Positions 52,943 through 61,702 of a stretch of 64,000 nt of DNA are shown here, piece after piece. Each line of letters starts with the position of its first letter. Position 1 is the stretch's first letter. The position numbers and the translations under genes are program-made. The stretch lies in assembly GCF_002028425.1 (NCBI RefSeq), contig NZ_CP020042.1:2728001-2792000 (forward strand), in the 5' to 3' direction. The notes under the pieces were generated by a model that was not told the DNA's origin, did not search any database, and saw nothing but the letters and a program-made list of their open reading frames with translations. Source of the DNA: Streptomyces katrae. GTDB taxonomy: Bacteria; Actinomycetota; Actinomycetes; Streptomycetales; Streptomycetaceae.

Positions 52943-53856
52943 GGGCCGCCCGGGAGGCTCGGGGCGCCCGGGCGGGCGGGGACGGCCGGGTTCGCCGGGG
53001 AGTACTCCGGCGCGCTCCAGCGCAGCCGCCCCGGATGCAGGCTCTGCACCACCGCCTCCACCCGGAACCGGACGCAGCGGTCCCCGTCGGCACCGAACTC
53101 GGTCCGGGCCCGCCCGCTCAGCTGGAGCAGCCCGCCGCCCTCCCAGTCGGGGAAGAGCAGTCCGGCCCGCTCGTCCAGGGCGAGGTTGCCCAGGGTCAGG
53201 AACATCGCGTTGCCCGCATAGTCCGGCCAGCGCAGTTCGGTGGGCGAAAGCACCTCCACGAAGCCCGGCATCCCGCCCCGGTGGCTCGCGTCGGCCCCTC
53301 CCGGGTCCGCGGTGGTGGCGATGAAGAAGGTGTCGGCGGCGCGGACGGCCCGCTCCTGGTCCGGGGTGAGCCCCGCGGAGCGCCGTACGATGCCGGGGCC
53401 CTCGGCCACCAGCTCCAGCGGCTGCCGCTTCTGCAGGTACTTCGGGCAGTTGGAGAAGACCTCCTCGGCCGCCACCGCGAAGCCGCCGGGCGTCACGGCG
53501 AGGGTGCCGTTGAGCCGCATCCGGCGCCGGGTGCGCGGGTCGAGGGCGATGGTGGCGACCCGGGTGCCGTCGGCGGCCAGTGCGCCGGCGAGGGGGTCCC
53601 CGTGCGGCAGGCCGCCGCGGACCGCGATCCGGTCCGGCCCGGTGGCCCGGACGAAGCCCGGCGGGCCGGTGAGCAGCGAGGCCCACAGCCGCCCCACGCC
53701 GTCGGCGGCGCCGACGACCAGGTGGGGCTGGAGGGCGAGGAAGGCGGCCGCCACGTCCCGGATGCCCGGGCCGATGGAGCGCCCGACGTGCTCGGCGAGC
53801 GCGCGGACGCCGACCCGTTCCTGGATGGCCAGGGATCCCTGGTGGTAACGGTCCAT
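52918..53856 (-). CDS. pyridoxamine-5'-phosphate-oxidase-like flavin protein
   Basis: 312 residues. Split beta-barrel FMN-binding family: IATTADPGGADASHRGGMPGF, WPDYAGNAMFLTLGNLALDERAGLLF. The reaction is unknown; such proteins bind F420 or FMN. I use ATG 53856 (GAGGG six bases upstream) rather than GTG 53868. It follows the VOC gene by 23 bases on the same strand, so the two are probably co-transcribed and controlled from the same promoter. Confidence 0.82.
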   Translation of the reverse strand: MDRYHQGSLAIQERVGVRALAEHVGRSIGPGIRDVAAAFLALQPHLVVGAADGVGRLWASLLTGPPGFVRATGPDRIAVRGGLPHGDPLAGALAADGTRVATIALDPRTRRRMRLNGTLAVTPGGFAVAAEEVFSNCPKYLQKRQPLELVAEGPGIVRRSAGLTPDQERAVRAADTFFIATTADPGGADASHRGGMPGFVEVLSPTELRWPDYAGNAMFLTLGNLALDERAGLLFPDWEGGGLLQLSGRARTEFGADGDRCVRFRVEAVVQSLHPGRLRWSAPEYSPANPAVPARPGAPSLPGGPHRGSTTR

Positions 53857-53879
53857 GACGGCCCTCACTTCCCGAGTGT

Positions 53880-54344
53880 CTAGAAGAAACCGCAGGTGGG
53901 AGCGGACTCGACGGGGGCGGGAGCGCCCTCGGCGCCGGTCGGCACGGAGATCTCCAGGCGGGTGCCGTCCGGGTCGTGGAAGAAGATCCCGCCCGAGGCC
54001 GCGCCCTCCCGGTGGGCGACGACGCCCTCGTAGGCGAAGTCGACGCCCAGGCCGCGCAGCCGCTCCTCGTACGCCCGGACCTCCTCGATCGCTCCGGCGG
54101 AGAAGGCGAGGTGGTGCAGTCCGGCCGCCCGCGGGGCGTACGGGTCCTGCGCCTGCTGCCAGAGGGTGAGGACGAGCTCGCCGTCCCGGCCCAGGAAGGC
54201 GAAGCGGCGCCCGTCCTCCTTGCCCTCGCCGAGCAGGTCGAAGCCCAGGGCGTCGCGGTAGAAGGCGAGCGAGCGCCCCAGGTCGGTGACGTTGAGGCCC
54301 ACGTGCCCGGTGCGGAGGGTGCCGACGGCGGTGGTGGTGGTCAT
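53880..54344 (-). CDS. VOC-family (glyoxalase/dioxygenase superfamily) protein
   Basis: 154 residues, two VOC half-domains: GHVGLNVTDLGRSLAFYRDALGF and LHHLAFSAGAIEEVRAYEE with the metal-binding His/Glu pattern (DPDGTRLEIS at the end). Relatives detoxify, for instance, methylglyoxal or epoxides or act as antibiotic-binding proteins; specificity not shown. ATG at 54344 with GGGAAGGG upstream. Divergent from the CGNR regulator, sharing a 130-base control region. Confidence 0.88.
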   Translation of the reverse strand: MTTTTAVGTLRTGHVGLNVTDLGRSLAFYRDALGFDLLGEGKEDGRRFAFLGRDGELVLTLWQQAQDPYAPRAAGLHHLAFSAGAIEEVRAYEERLRGLGVDFAYEGVVAHREGAASGGIFFHDPDGTRLEISVPTGAEGAPAPVESAPTCGFF

Positions 54345-54385
54345 GAGGGTTCCCTTCCCAAGGATGTCCGGTGTTCTCCGGCTCT

Positions 54386-54415
54386 CTAACCTTCTAAATT
54401 GAGATTAGAGGTTAG
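54386..54415. promoter_or_regulatory. AT-rich inverted repeat between VOC and CGNR genes
   Basis: CTAACC-TTCTAA on the left and TTAGAG-GTTAG on the right, nearly perfect arms in unusually AT-rich DNA. It sits in the divergent promoter region, so it is a candidate operator for the CGNR-domain regulator. Confidence 0.65.
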
Positions 54416-54440
54416 GGACCGGGCCGTCAACCGGTCACGT

Positions 54441-54453
54441 ACCCTTGAAGGGT
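54441..54453. promoter_or_regulatory. second dyad before the CGNR gene
   Basis: ACCCTT-G-AAGGGT, 13-base palindrome; GGTTAG recurs at 54451-54456 and 54410-54415. Confidence 0.4.
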
Positions 54454-54474
54454 TAGCGGCGCGAGGAGGCGGAC

Positions 54475-55044
54475 ATGACGGCACCACCGACGACGGACCC
54501 CCGCCCGCTCACCGGGGAGCCGCTGTCCCTCGACCTGATCAACACGCGCTGGATGCCGGAGGGCAAGCTCACCGACCTCTTCGCCGGCGCCTTCGGGCTG
54601 AGCCGGCTCGAAGGGCTGGGCCTCTGGCTCCAGAGCACGGGCCTGGCCGCCCGCTTCCGCGCCGACAAGTCGACCCTGGTCCACCTGCTGACCGCGCGCG
54701 AGGCGCTGGCCCGCGCCGTCGCGGACCCGGCCGACGCCGGCGCCCGCGAACTGGTCGACGCCGTACTGGAGCACGGCCGCATCCGGGCCACCCTCACCGC
54801 CGAAGGCCCGGGCGAGCGGGCCGAGTTCGACGACCCGGCCTGGGGGCCGGCCTGGACCGCGGCCCGCGACTACCTGACCCTGCTGGAGTCGGCTCCGGAC
54901 CGGATCCACAAGTGCGCCTCGGAGACGTGCGTGCTGCACTTCCACGACACCTCGCGCAACGGCACCCGGCGCTGGTGCTCGATGGCCGTCTGCGGCAACC
55001 GCGCCAAGGCCTCGCGCCACTACGCGCGCACGCGCGAGCGCTGA
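54475..55044 (+). CDS. ABATE/CGNR zinc-finger regulator
   Basis: 189 residues. N-terminal ABATE-type domain, then a CGNR zinc finger: KCASETCVLHFHD and CSMAVCGNRAKASRHYAR, with Cys-x-Cys pairs. Family members are thought to be transcriptional regulators binding stress-related promoters. ATG at 54475 with GAGGAGG upstream. Divergent from VOC, so likely represses or activates it and itself. Confidence 0.88.
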   Translation: MTAPPTTDPRPLTGEPLSLDLINTRWMPEGKLTDLFAGAFGLSRLEGLGLWLQSTGLAARFRADKSTLVHLLTAREALARAVADPADAGARELVDAVLEHGRIRATLTAEGPGERAEFDDPAWGPAWTAARDYLTLLESAPDRIHKCASETCVLHFHDTSRNGTRRWCSMAVCGNRAKASRHYARTRER

Positions 55045-55222
55045 ACGGTCGGAATCTGTCACACCTGGGGTGAGGGCAGCCCCCGAAACACTGCCGCCAC
55101 AAGGCCTGTAAGTCGATAAATCCACTCCCTCACCGATGCAAGTCGCCCCGGCTTGCCCCGGCATGTTCCCGATGGCGGGAACTCCACCCTGGCGGGTGTC
55201 CGCCATGACAGGTCTCGGTCAA

Positions 55223-55248
55223 TGACAGCTCTCCCCAAACAGCTGTCA
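55223..55248. promoter_or_regulatory. inverted repeat upstream of the subtilase
   Basis: TGACAGCT (55223-55230) and AGCTGTCA (55241-55248), 8-bp arms with ten bases between, about 70 bases before the protease start. Operator-like; no regulator identified. Confidence 0.45.
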
Positions 55249-55317
55249 CTTGCGCAAAGCTGACCGGTCATCCGGCACCGAAATCCGGACCGTATCGATC
55301 TCTAGCCAGGGATGCTG

Positions 55318-58300
55318 ATGACCCTCGAATCCCCCAGCTCCACCGGGGCCATACCCGGCGCCCGGCGCGCGGCCCGCGTCGCGGCGGCCGCGGGCCTGGT
55401 GGCCGCGCTCTGCGCCACCGGCGCCGTACCCGCCTTCGCGGCGGCCGGTGACAACCCGTCGGCCCCGGCGCCGGCCAAGTCGGCCGACCAGAAGCTCGGT
55501 TCGGCGGACGCCGAACTGCTCCAGGAGGCCAAGGCCAAGGGTGACGCGACCGTCACCGTCATGGTCGCGACCGCGCCGGGCCAGACCAAGCAGGTCGCCG
55601 ACCAGCTCGACGCCGTCCAGGGCGCTTCGGTGGGCCAGACGTACGACAAGCTCGGCTACGTCCGCGCCACCCTCCCGACCGACAAGGCGGAGGCGGCGCT
55701 GAAGGCGGCCGCCAAGCTGGAGTCGGTGCACGGCTTGGACCTCAAGCAGGAGATCCAGCTGCCGGACCCGCGCCCGGACTCGGGCAAGGACGGCTCGGGC
55801 AGCAAGACCGCCGCCGAGACCTACCCCGGTCCGGACAAGAACACCCCGGCGAAGAACCCGTACAACCCGTCCTTCGAGACCGGCGCGGTGGACTTCGTCC
55901 AGAAGAACCCGCAGGCCGACGGCCGCGGCGTCACCATCGGCATCCTGGACTCGGGCGTCGACATCGCCCACCCGGCGCTGCAGAAGACCACCACCGGCGA
56001 GCGCAAGATCGTCGACTGGGTCACCGCGACCGACCCGATCCTGGACAACGACGCCACCTGGCGCCCCCAGATCACCCCGGTCACCTCCACCGGCGGTTCC
56101 TTCACCGCGGGCGGCCAGAGCTGGAAGGCCCCCGAGGGCACCTTCCAGTGGAGCCGCTTCAGCGAGTCGATCACCGCCACCGGTGACATGAAGGGCGACG
56201 TCAACCGGGACGGCGACACCACCGACAAGTTCGGCATGCTGTACGACCCGGTCGCCGGCACCGTCCGCGTGGACACCGACCAGGACGGCGACTTCACCAA
56301 CAACGAGCCGATGAAGCCGTACAAGGACGGCTACCAGATCGGCTACTTCGGCACGGACAACCCGGCCACCGACGTCGCCGAGCGGATCCCCTTCGTGATC
56401 CAGATCCGCAAGGACGTCCCGATGGACCCGCTGGGCGGGGACTGGGTCGGCAAGAAGGCCGACTTCGTCAACATCGGCATCATCGAGTCCGAGCACGGCA
56501 CGCACGTCGCCGGCATCACCGCCGCCAACAGCCTCTTCGGCGGCAAGATGAACGGCGAGGCGCCCGGCGCGAAGATCGTCTCCTCGCGCGCCTGCTCCTG
56601 GTCCGGCGGCTGCACCAACATCGCGCTGACCGAGGGCATGATCGACCTCGTCGTCAACCGCGGCGTCGACATCGTCAACATGTCGATCGGTGGTCTCCCG
56701 GCGCTGAACGACGGCAACAACGCCCGTTCCGAGCTGTACAAGAACCTCATCGACACCTACGGCGTCCAGCTCGTCATCTCGGCGGGCAACGAGGGCCCCG
56801 GCGTCAACACCATCGGCGACCCCGGTCTGGCCGACAAGGTCGTCTCGGTCGGTGCCGCGGTCTCCAAGGAGACCTGGGCCGCCAACTACGGCTCCGGCGT
56901 GACCACGAAGTACAACATGTTCCCCTTCTCCTCGCGCGGTCCGCGTGAGGACGGCGGGTTCACGCCGACCATCACCGCCCCCGGCGCGGCCATCAACACC
57001 ACCCAGACCTGGCTGCCCGGCAGCCCGGTCAAGGAGGCGGGCTACAGCCTGCCGGCCGGCTACTCGATGCTCCAGGGCACCTCGATGTCCTCGCCGCAGG
57101 CGGCGGGCGCCAGCGCCCTGCTGATCTCGGCCGCCAAGCAGGCGAAGATCGCCCTGCTCCCGGCCAACCTGCGCGTGGCGCTGACCAGCACCGCCAAGAA
57201 GATCGACGGTGTCCCGGCGCACGCCCAGGGCGCGGGCCTCATCGACATCAACAAGGCGTGGGAGTCGATCCAGCGCGGCGCCAAGGCCAACGAGTTCACG
57301 GTCAAGGCCCCGGTCGACACCGCCCTCGACCAGTTCCTGAAGACCCCGGGCTTCGGCACCGGCCTCTACGACCGCGAGGGCGGCCTGAAGGTCGGCCAGA
57401 AGAAGGTCTACGACGTCGTCGTCACCCGCACCACCGGCCCGAAGTACGGCACCCGCCACAACATCAGCTGGCGCAACAACGACGGCACCTTCAAGGTCGT
57501 CGGCGGTGGCGGCTACGACTACGTCACCCTGCCGCTGAACAAGCCCGTCACCATCAAGGTCGAGGCCAACGTCAAGTCGGCCGGCGTCCACAGCGGCATC
57601 CTGCAGCTCGACGACCCGACCACCGAGGGCATCGACAAGCAGATCCTGGCCACGGTCGTCGCCTCCACCCCGCTGGCGCAGCCGTCGTTCGCGCTCTCGG
57701 ACACCTCCTCCGTGCAGCGCAACAGCCACAAGTCGTACTTCGTGACGGTCCCGCAGGGCGCCAAGACCCTCGAGGTCGCGCTCGGCGGTCTCGCCGAGGG
57801 CAGCCAGACGCGCTTCATCTCGATCCACCCGTACGGCACGGGCGTCGAGGACAGCGCCACCACCCAGTGCTACCCGAACTACAACAACCCGGCCAACAAG
57901 TGCCGCCCCGACCTGCGCTCCTACGACAACCCGCAGCCGGGCGTCTGGGAGATCGAGGTCGAGTCGCGCCGTACGTCGCCGCTGCTGGACAACCCGTTCA
58001 AGCTGGACGTCTCCGTCCTCGGCGCCGGCTTCGACCCGGCGGTCAAGGTCCTCCCCGAGGTCAAGCAGGGCACCCCGGCCCCGGTCCAGTGGACCGTGAA
58101 GAACACCGGCGCGGCCATCTCCGGCGGCAAGCTCCAGGGCAGCCCGCTCGGCTCGGCGAAGGTCGACAAGCCGACCATCGCCGCCGGCGAGACCAAGACC
58201 ACCGAGGTCACCGTCGGTGAGGGCGTCTCCCGTCTGGACGTGGCCATCAACCACACCTCCGACGCCGCCGCCGACCTCGACCTCGAGGTCTACAAGGACG

Positions 58301-58650
58301 GCGTGAAGGTCGCCTCCTCGGCCGACGGCGACTCCGACGAGTCCGTGAGCCTCGACAAGCCCGCCGCCGGTACCTACACCATCAAGGTGATCGGCTACGC
58401 GGTCCCGTCCGGCTCCACCACGTACGACTACCGCGACGTCTACTTCTCGTCCGCCCTGGGCACCGTCCAGGTCGACGAGGCCGCCGCGGTCAACCTCGCC
58501 AACGGCGCCTCGGCGCAGGTCTCGGCGAACGTCCTGGTCTCCGCCGCGGCCCCCGAGGGCCGTCAGTTCTTCGGCCAGGTCCAGCTGCTCAACGGCCGCG
58601 GCACCGCCGCCGGCACCGGCAGCGTGCAGATCGACAAGGTCACCCCGTAA
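55318..58650 (+). CDS. secreted S8 (subtilisin-like) serine protease
   Basis: 1110 residues. Signal peptide (basic start, AAAAGLVAALCATGAVPAFA with AFA-A cleavage), an inhibitor-I9-like prodomain, and a subtilase domain: Asp211 (ILDSGVD), His393 (EHGTHVAG) and Ser589 (GTSMSSPQAAG). A roughly 180-residue insertion between Asp and His holds two DxDxDG calcium-type loops (DVNRDGDTTD, DTDQDGDFTN). C-terminal jelly-roll and two beta-sandwich domains end in a PPC-like region (YTIKVIGYAVP). I start at ATG 55318, six bases after AGGG; ATG 55312 is possible. Exported protein, probably for feeding on protein or differentiation. Confidence 0.93.
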   Translation: MTLESPSSTGAIPGARRAARVAAAAGLVAALCATGAVPAFAAAGDNPSAPAPAKSADQKLGSADAELLQEAKAKGDATVTVMVATAPGQTKQVADQLDAVQGASVGQTYDKLGYVRATLPTDKAEAALKAAAKLESVHGLDLKQEIQLPDPRPDSGKDGSGSKTAAETYPGPDKNTPAKNPYNPSFETGAVDFVQKNPQADGRGVTIGILDSGVDIAHPALQKTTTGERKIVDWVTATDPILDNDATWRPQITPVTSTGGSFTAGGQSWKAPEGTFQWSRFSESITATGDMKGDVNRDGDTTDKFGMLYDPVAGTVRVDTDQDGDFTNNEPMKPYKDGYQIGYFGTDNPATDVAERIPFVIQIRKDVPMDPLGGDWVGKKADFVNIGIIESEHGTHVAGITAANSLFGGKMNGEAPGAKIVSSRACSWSGGCTNIALTEGMIDLVVNRGVDIVNMSIGGLPALNDGNNARSELYKNLIDTYGVQLVISAGNEGPGVNTIGDPGLADKVVSVGAAVSKETWAANYGSGVTTKYNMFPFSSRGPREDGGFTPTITAPGAAINTTQTWLPGSPVKEAGYSLPAGYSMLQGTSMSSPQAAGASALLISAAKQAKIALLPANLRVALTSTAKKIDGVPAHAQGAGLIDINKAWESIQRGAKANEFTVKAPVDTALDQFLKTPGFGTGLYDREGGLKVGQKKVYDVVVTRTTGPKYGTRHNISWRNNDGTFKVVGGGGYDYVTLPLNKPVTIKVEANVKSAGVHSGILQLDDPTTEGIDKQILATVVASTPLAQPSFALSDTSSVQRNSHKSYFVTVPQGAKTLEVALGGLAEGSQTRFISIHPYGTGVEDSATTQCYPNYNNPANKCRPDLRSYDNPQPGVWEIEVESRRTSPLLDNPFKLDVSVLGAGFDPAVKVLPEVKQGTPAPVQWTVKNTGAAISGGKLQGSPLGSAKVDKPTIAAGETKTTEVTVGEGVSRLDVAINHTSDAAADLDLEVYKDGVKVASSADGDSDESVSLDKPAAGTYTIKVIGYAVPSGSTTYDYRDVYFSSALGTVQVDEAAAVNLANGASAQVSANVLVSAAAPEGRQFFGQVQLLNGRGTAAGTGSVQIDKVTP

Positions 58651-58672
58651 GGGCGTGAGCTGACAGCATGAC

Positions 58673-58707
58673 GAAGGGGCGGGCGCTCGATGAGCGCCCG
58701 CCCCTTC
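58673..58707. terminator. bidirectional terminator between subtilase and M28 peptidase
   Basis: Perfect 16-bp arms GAAGGGGCGGGCGCTC (58673-58688) and GAGCGCCCGCCCCTTC (58692-58707), loop GAT. Confidence 0.9.
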
Positions 58708-58728
58708 CGCATGCCCCCTCGGGCTACG

Positions 58729-60234
58729 TCACTTCTTCAGCGAGCTCAGATCCTGGGCGTAGGTGCCGACCGCGTGCGCGATCACGTCGAGGTTGGTGTC
58801 GAACGCCTTGAGGTCCAGGTTCTTCAGGGTGTCCCCCGCCCCGTGGTAGTTCGGGTCGTAGGGGGCCCCGGCGGTGCCGCCGTAGCGCTTGGCCTGCTCG
58901 GCGGTCTTGATCCCCTCGGCGCCGGTGAAGGTGCCGCCCGCCGGGATGCCGTTCTCGATGAACGGGCCGTAGTCGGAGCGGCCGTCGAAGTCGCTGCCCT
59001 CGTGCGGCTTGCCCTTCTTGTCCAGGAAGCCGTTGATCAGCGACTCGATCTGCGCCGAGCCGGCCGGGCCGGCGCCCGCGCCCGTCTTGTCGGAGTCGTC
59101 GCCGTCGTAGACGAACTGCACCGGGTTCGGCGAGGCGATCATGTCGAAGTTCAGGTAGAGGGCGATGTCCTTCTTCTGCTTCTCGGACAGCTGCCCCACG
59201 TAGTGCTCCGAGCCCAGCAGACCCAGCTCCTCCGCCGACCACCAGGCGAAGCGCACCTTGTTGGCAGGGCCCTTCCCCTTCTTGTTGGCGCCCTCGTCGG
59301 CGAGCTTGAGGGCGACTTCGAGGAGGCCGGCCGAGCCGGAGCCGTTGTCGTTGATGCCGGGGCCCTCGGGGACGGAGTCCAGGTGCGAGCCGACGGTGAC
59401 GACGCGGTCGGCGCGGCCCCCCTTGGTCTCGGCGATCACGTTGCGGGTGGTCTTCCTGACGTGCTCCTGGTCCAGGTCCAGGCGCACCTTCACCTCGCCC
59501 TTCGCGGCCGCCGCGGCCAGCGCCTCCCCGTCGGCCAGGGTGATGCCCGCGCTCGGGATGATCCCGTCGGAGGGCGAGGAGAACCCGCCGCGGACGGGGG
59601 TGGTGCCGCTGTGGTTGTAGACGATCACACCGGCCGCGCCGGCCGCGGCGGCGGCCCGCTGCTTCTCCACGAAGGTGCAAGCACCCCGCTTGACCAGGGC
59701 GATCTTCCCGGCGAAGGCGCCGGCCGGGTAGTCGTCGGCGGAGCAGCCCGGGGTCTCGTCGACCCGGGCCAGGGCCAGCGGGGCGGTCAGTCCGCCGGCC
59801 GGGGTGGACTTGGTGAAGGTGAAGGCGGCGGTGGCCAGCTCGCGCGGCTGGTCGCCGAGGACGGTGGTCTTCTCGGTCTTGGTGTGCGCCTCGTAGATGT
59901 CGAAGTCCTGGTACGAGACGTCGTAGCCGGCCTTCTTCAGGGTGTCGTGGACGTAGGCGGCCGAGGCGGCGTGGCCCGGCGAGCCCGCGGCCCGGTTGCC
60001 GCCGTTGGCGTCGGCGATCTGCTGGAACTTCGCCAGGTGGCGGTAGGCCCCGCGCGCGGTGACCTCCTCGACCAGCTCCTTGGCGAGCCGGCCCTCGCGG
60101 GGGTGGGCGGCGGCCGCCGGGGTGGCGGTGGCGGTCAGCAGCAGGGGCGCGGCGACGGCGGCGGCCGCGAGGGCGGCGAGGGCGGGTATGGCCGGTATGG
60201 ACCGGCGGTGGTGTCGGTGGCGGATGGTCCGCAT
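58729..60234 (-). CDS. secreted M28 aminopeptidase with PA domain
   Basis: 501 residues. Signal peptide (basic RHRHHRR, then LAALAAAAVAAPLLLTATATPAAAA). A PA (protease-associated) domain is inserted near 150-240 (GAFAGKIALVKRGACTF), and the di-zinc M28 domain has SHLDSVPEGPGINDNGSG, WWSAEELGLLG, NFDMIAS and YHGAGDT. Close to Streptomyces griseus aminopeptidase (SGAP). ATG at 60234 with GGGGGG upstream. It would release amino acids from peptides outside the cell, complementing the neighbouring subtilase and permeases. Confidence 0.94.
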   Translation of the reverse strand: MRTIRHRHHRRSIPAIPALAALAAAAVAAPLLLTATATPAAAAHPREGRLAKELVEEVTARGAYRHLAKFQQIADANGGNRAAGSPGHAASAAYVHDTLKKAGYDVSYQDFDIYEAHTKTEKTTVLGDQPRELATAAFTFTKSTPAGGLTAPLALARVDETPGCSADDYPAGAFAGKIALVKRGACTFVEKQRAAAAAGAAGVIVYNHSGTTPVRGGFSSPSDGIIPSAGITLADGEALAAAAAKGEVKVRLDLDQEHVRKTTRNVIAETKGGRADRVVTVGSHLDSVPEGPGINDNGSGSAGLLEVALKLADEGANKKGKGPANKVRFAWWSAEELGLLGSEHYVGQLSEKQKKDIALYLNFDMIASPNPVQFVYDGDDSDKTGAGAGPAGSAQIESLINGFLDKKGKPHEGSDFDGRSDYGPFIENGIPAGGTFTGAEGIKTAEQAKRYGGTAGAPYDPNYHGAGDTLKNLDLKAFDTNLDVIAHAVGTYAQDLSSLKK

Positions 60235-60403
60235 GGTGGTGTTCCCCCCGGGGGTTCCGGTGCTTCGGATTCTGGTGCGCCGCGTCCGGATAACGATCAC
60301 GGCTGAACGGAAGCTAACCGGCTCCGACCTGGCAAAACGGACCTTCAGGGGAGGTGAAACACGCCCGTCACGGACTCGTCGCGGGGGTTCACGGGCCCGA
60401 CAC

Positions 60404-60420
60404 TGTCCGCACCTCGGACA
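60404..60420. promoter_or_regulatory. dyad TGTCCG-N5-CGGACA upstream of asd
   Basis: TGTCCGCACCTCGGACA, six-base arms with a five-base centre, 79 bases before asd. Core GTCCG-N5-CGGAC is identical in spacing to 46099-46115. Confidence 0.5.
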
Positions 60421-60456
60421 ATGGATTGGACAAGCCTCGTGGGGTCGAACGCATGA

Positions 60457-61527
<1,071 letters not shown>

Positions 61528-61553
61528 CGGCCGCGGGCGGCGACGCCGACGCG

Positions 61554-61584
61554 GGAGGGGCGGTGCCTACGGTGCCGCCCCTTC
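61554..61584 (+). terminator. asd terminator
   Basis: GGAGGGGCGG (61554-61563) with CCGCCCCTTC (61575-61584), one G-U, loop of 11. Confidence 0.6.
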
Positions 61585-61702
61585 GCTTTCGCGCAGGGGC
61601 CGGGCAGGGGTGGTCGTGTTCGCCTCTGGATTACTCCCGCCCGGCGGCGGGCCCTGCATGGAAGGATGGCCGGGCAACGTCACCATCAAAGGAGATGAAC
61701 GC

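Noticed and set aside
55246-58254. Long minus-strand open frame (about 1000 codons) antisense to the subtilase
   Set aside because: Translation is Gly/Asp/Val/Arg-rich mirror sequence; the plus-strand subtilase has signal peptide and catalytic triad.
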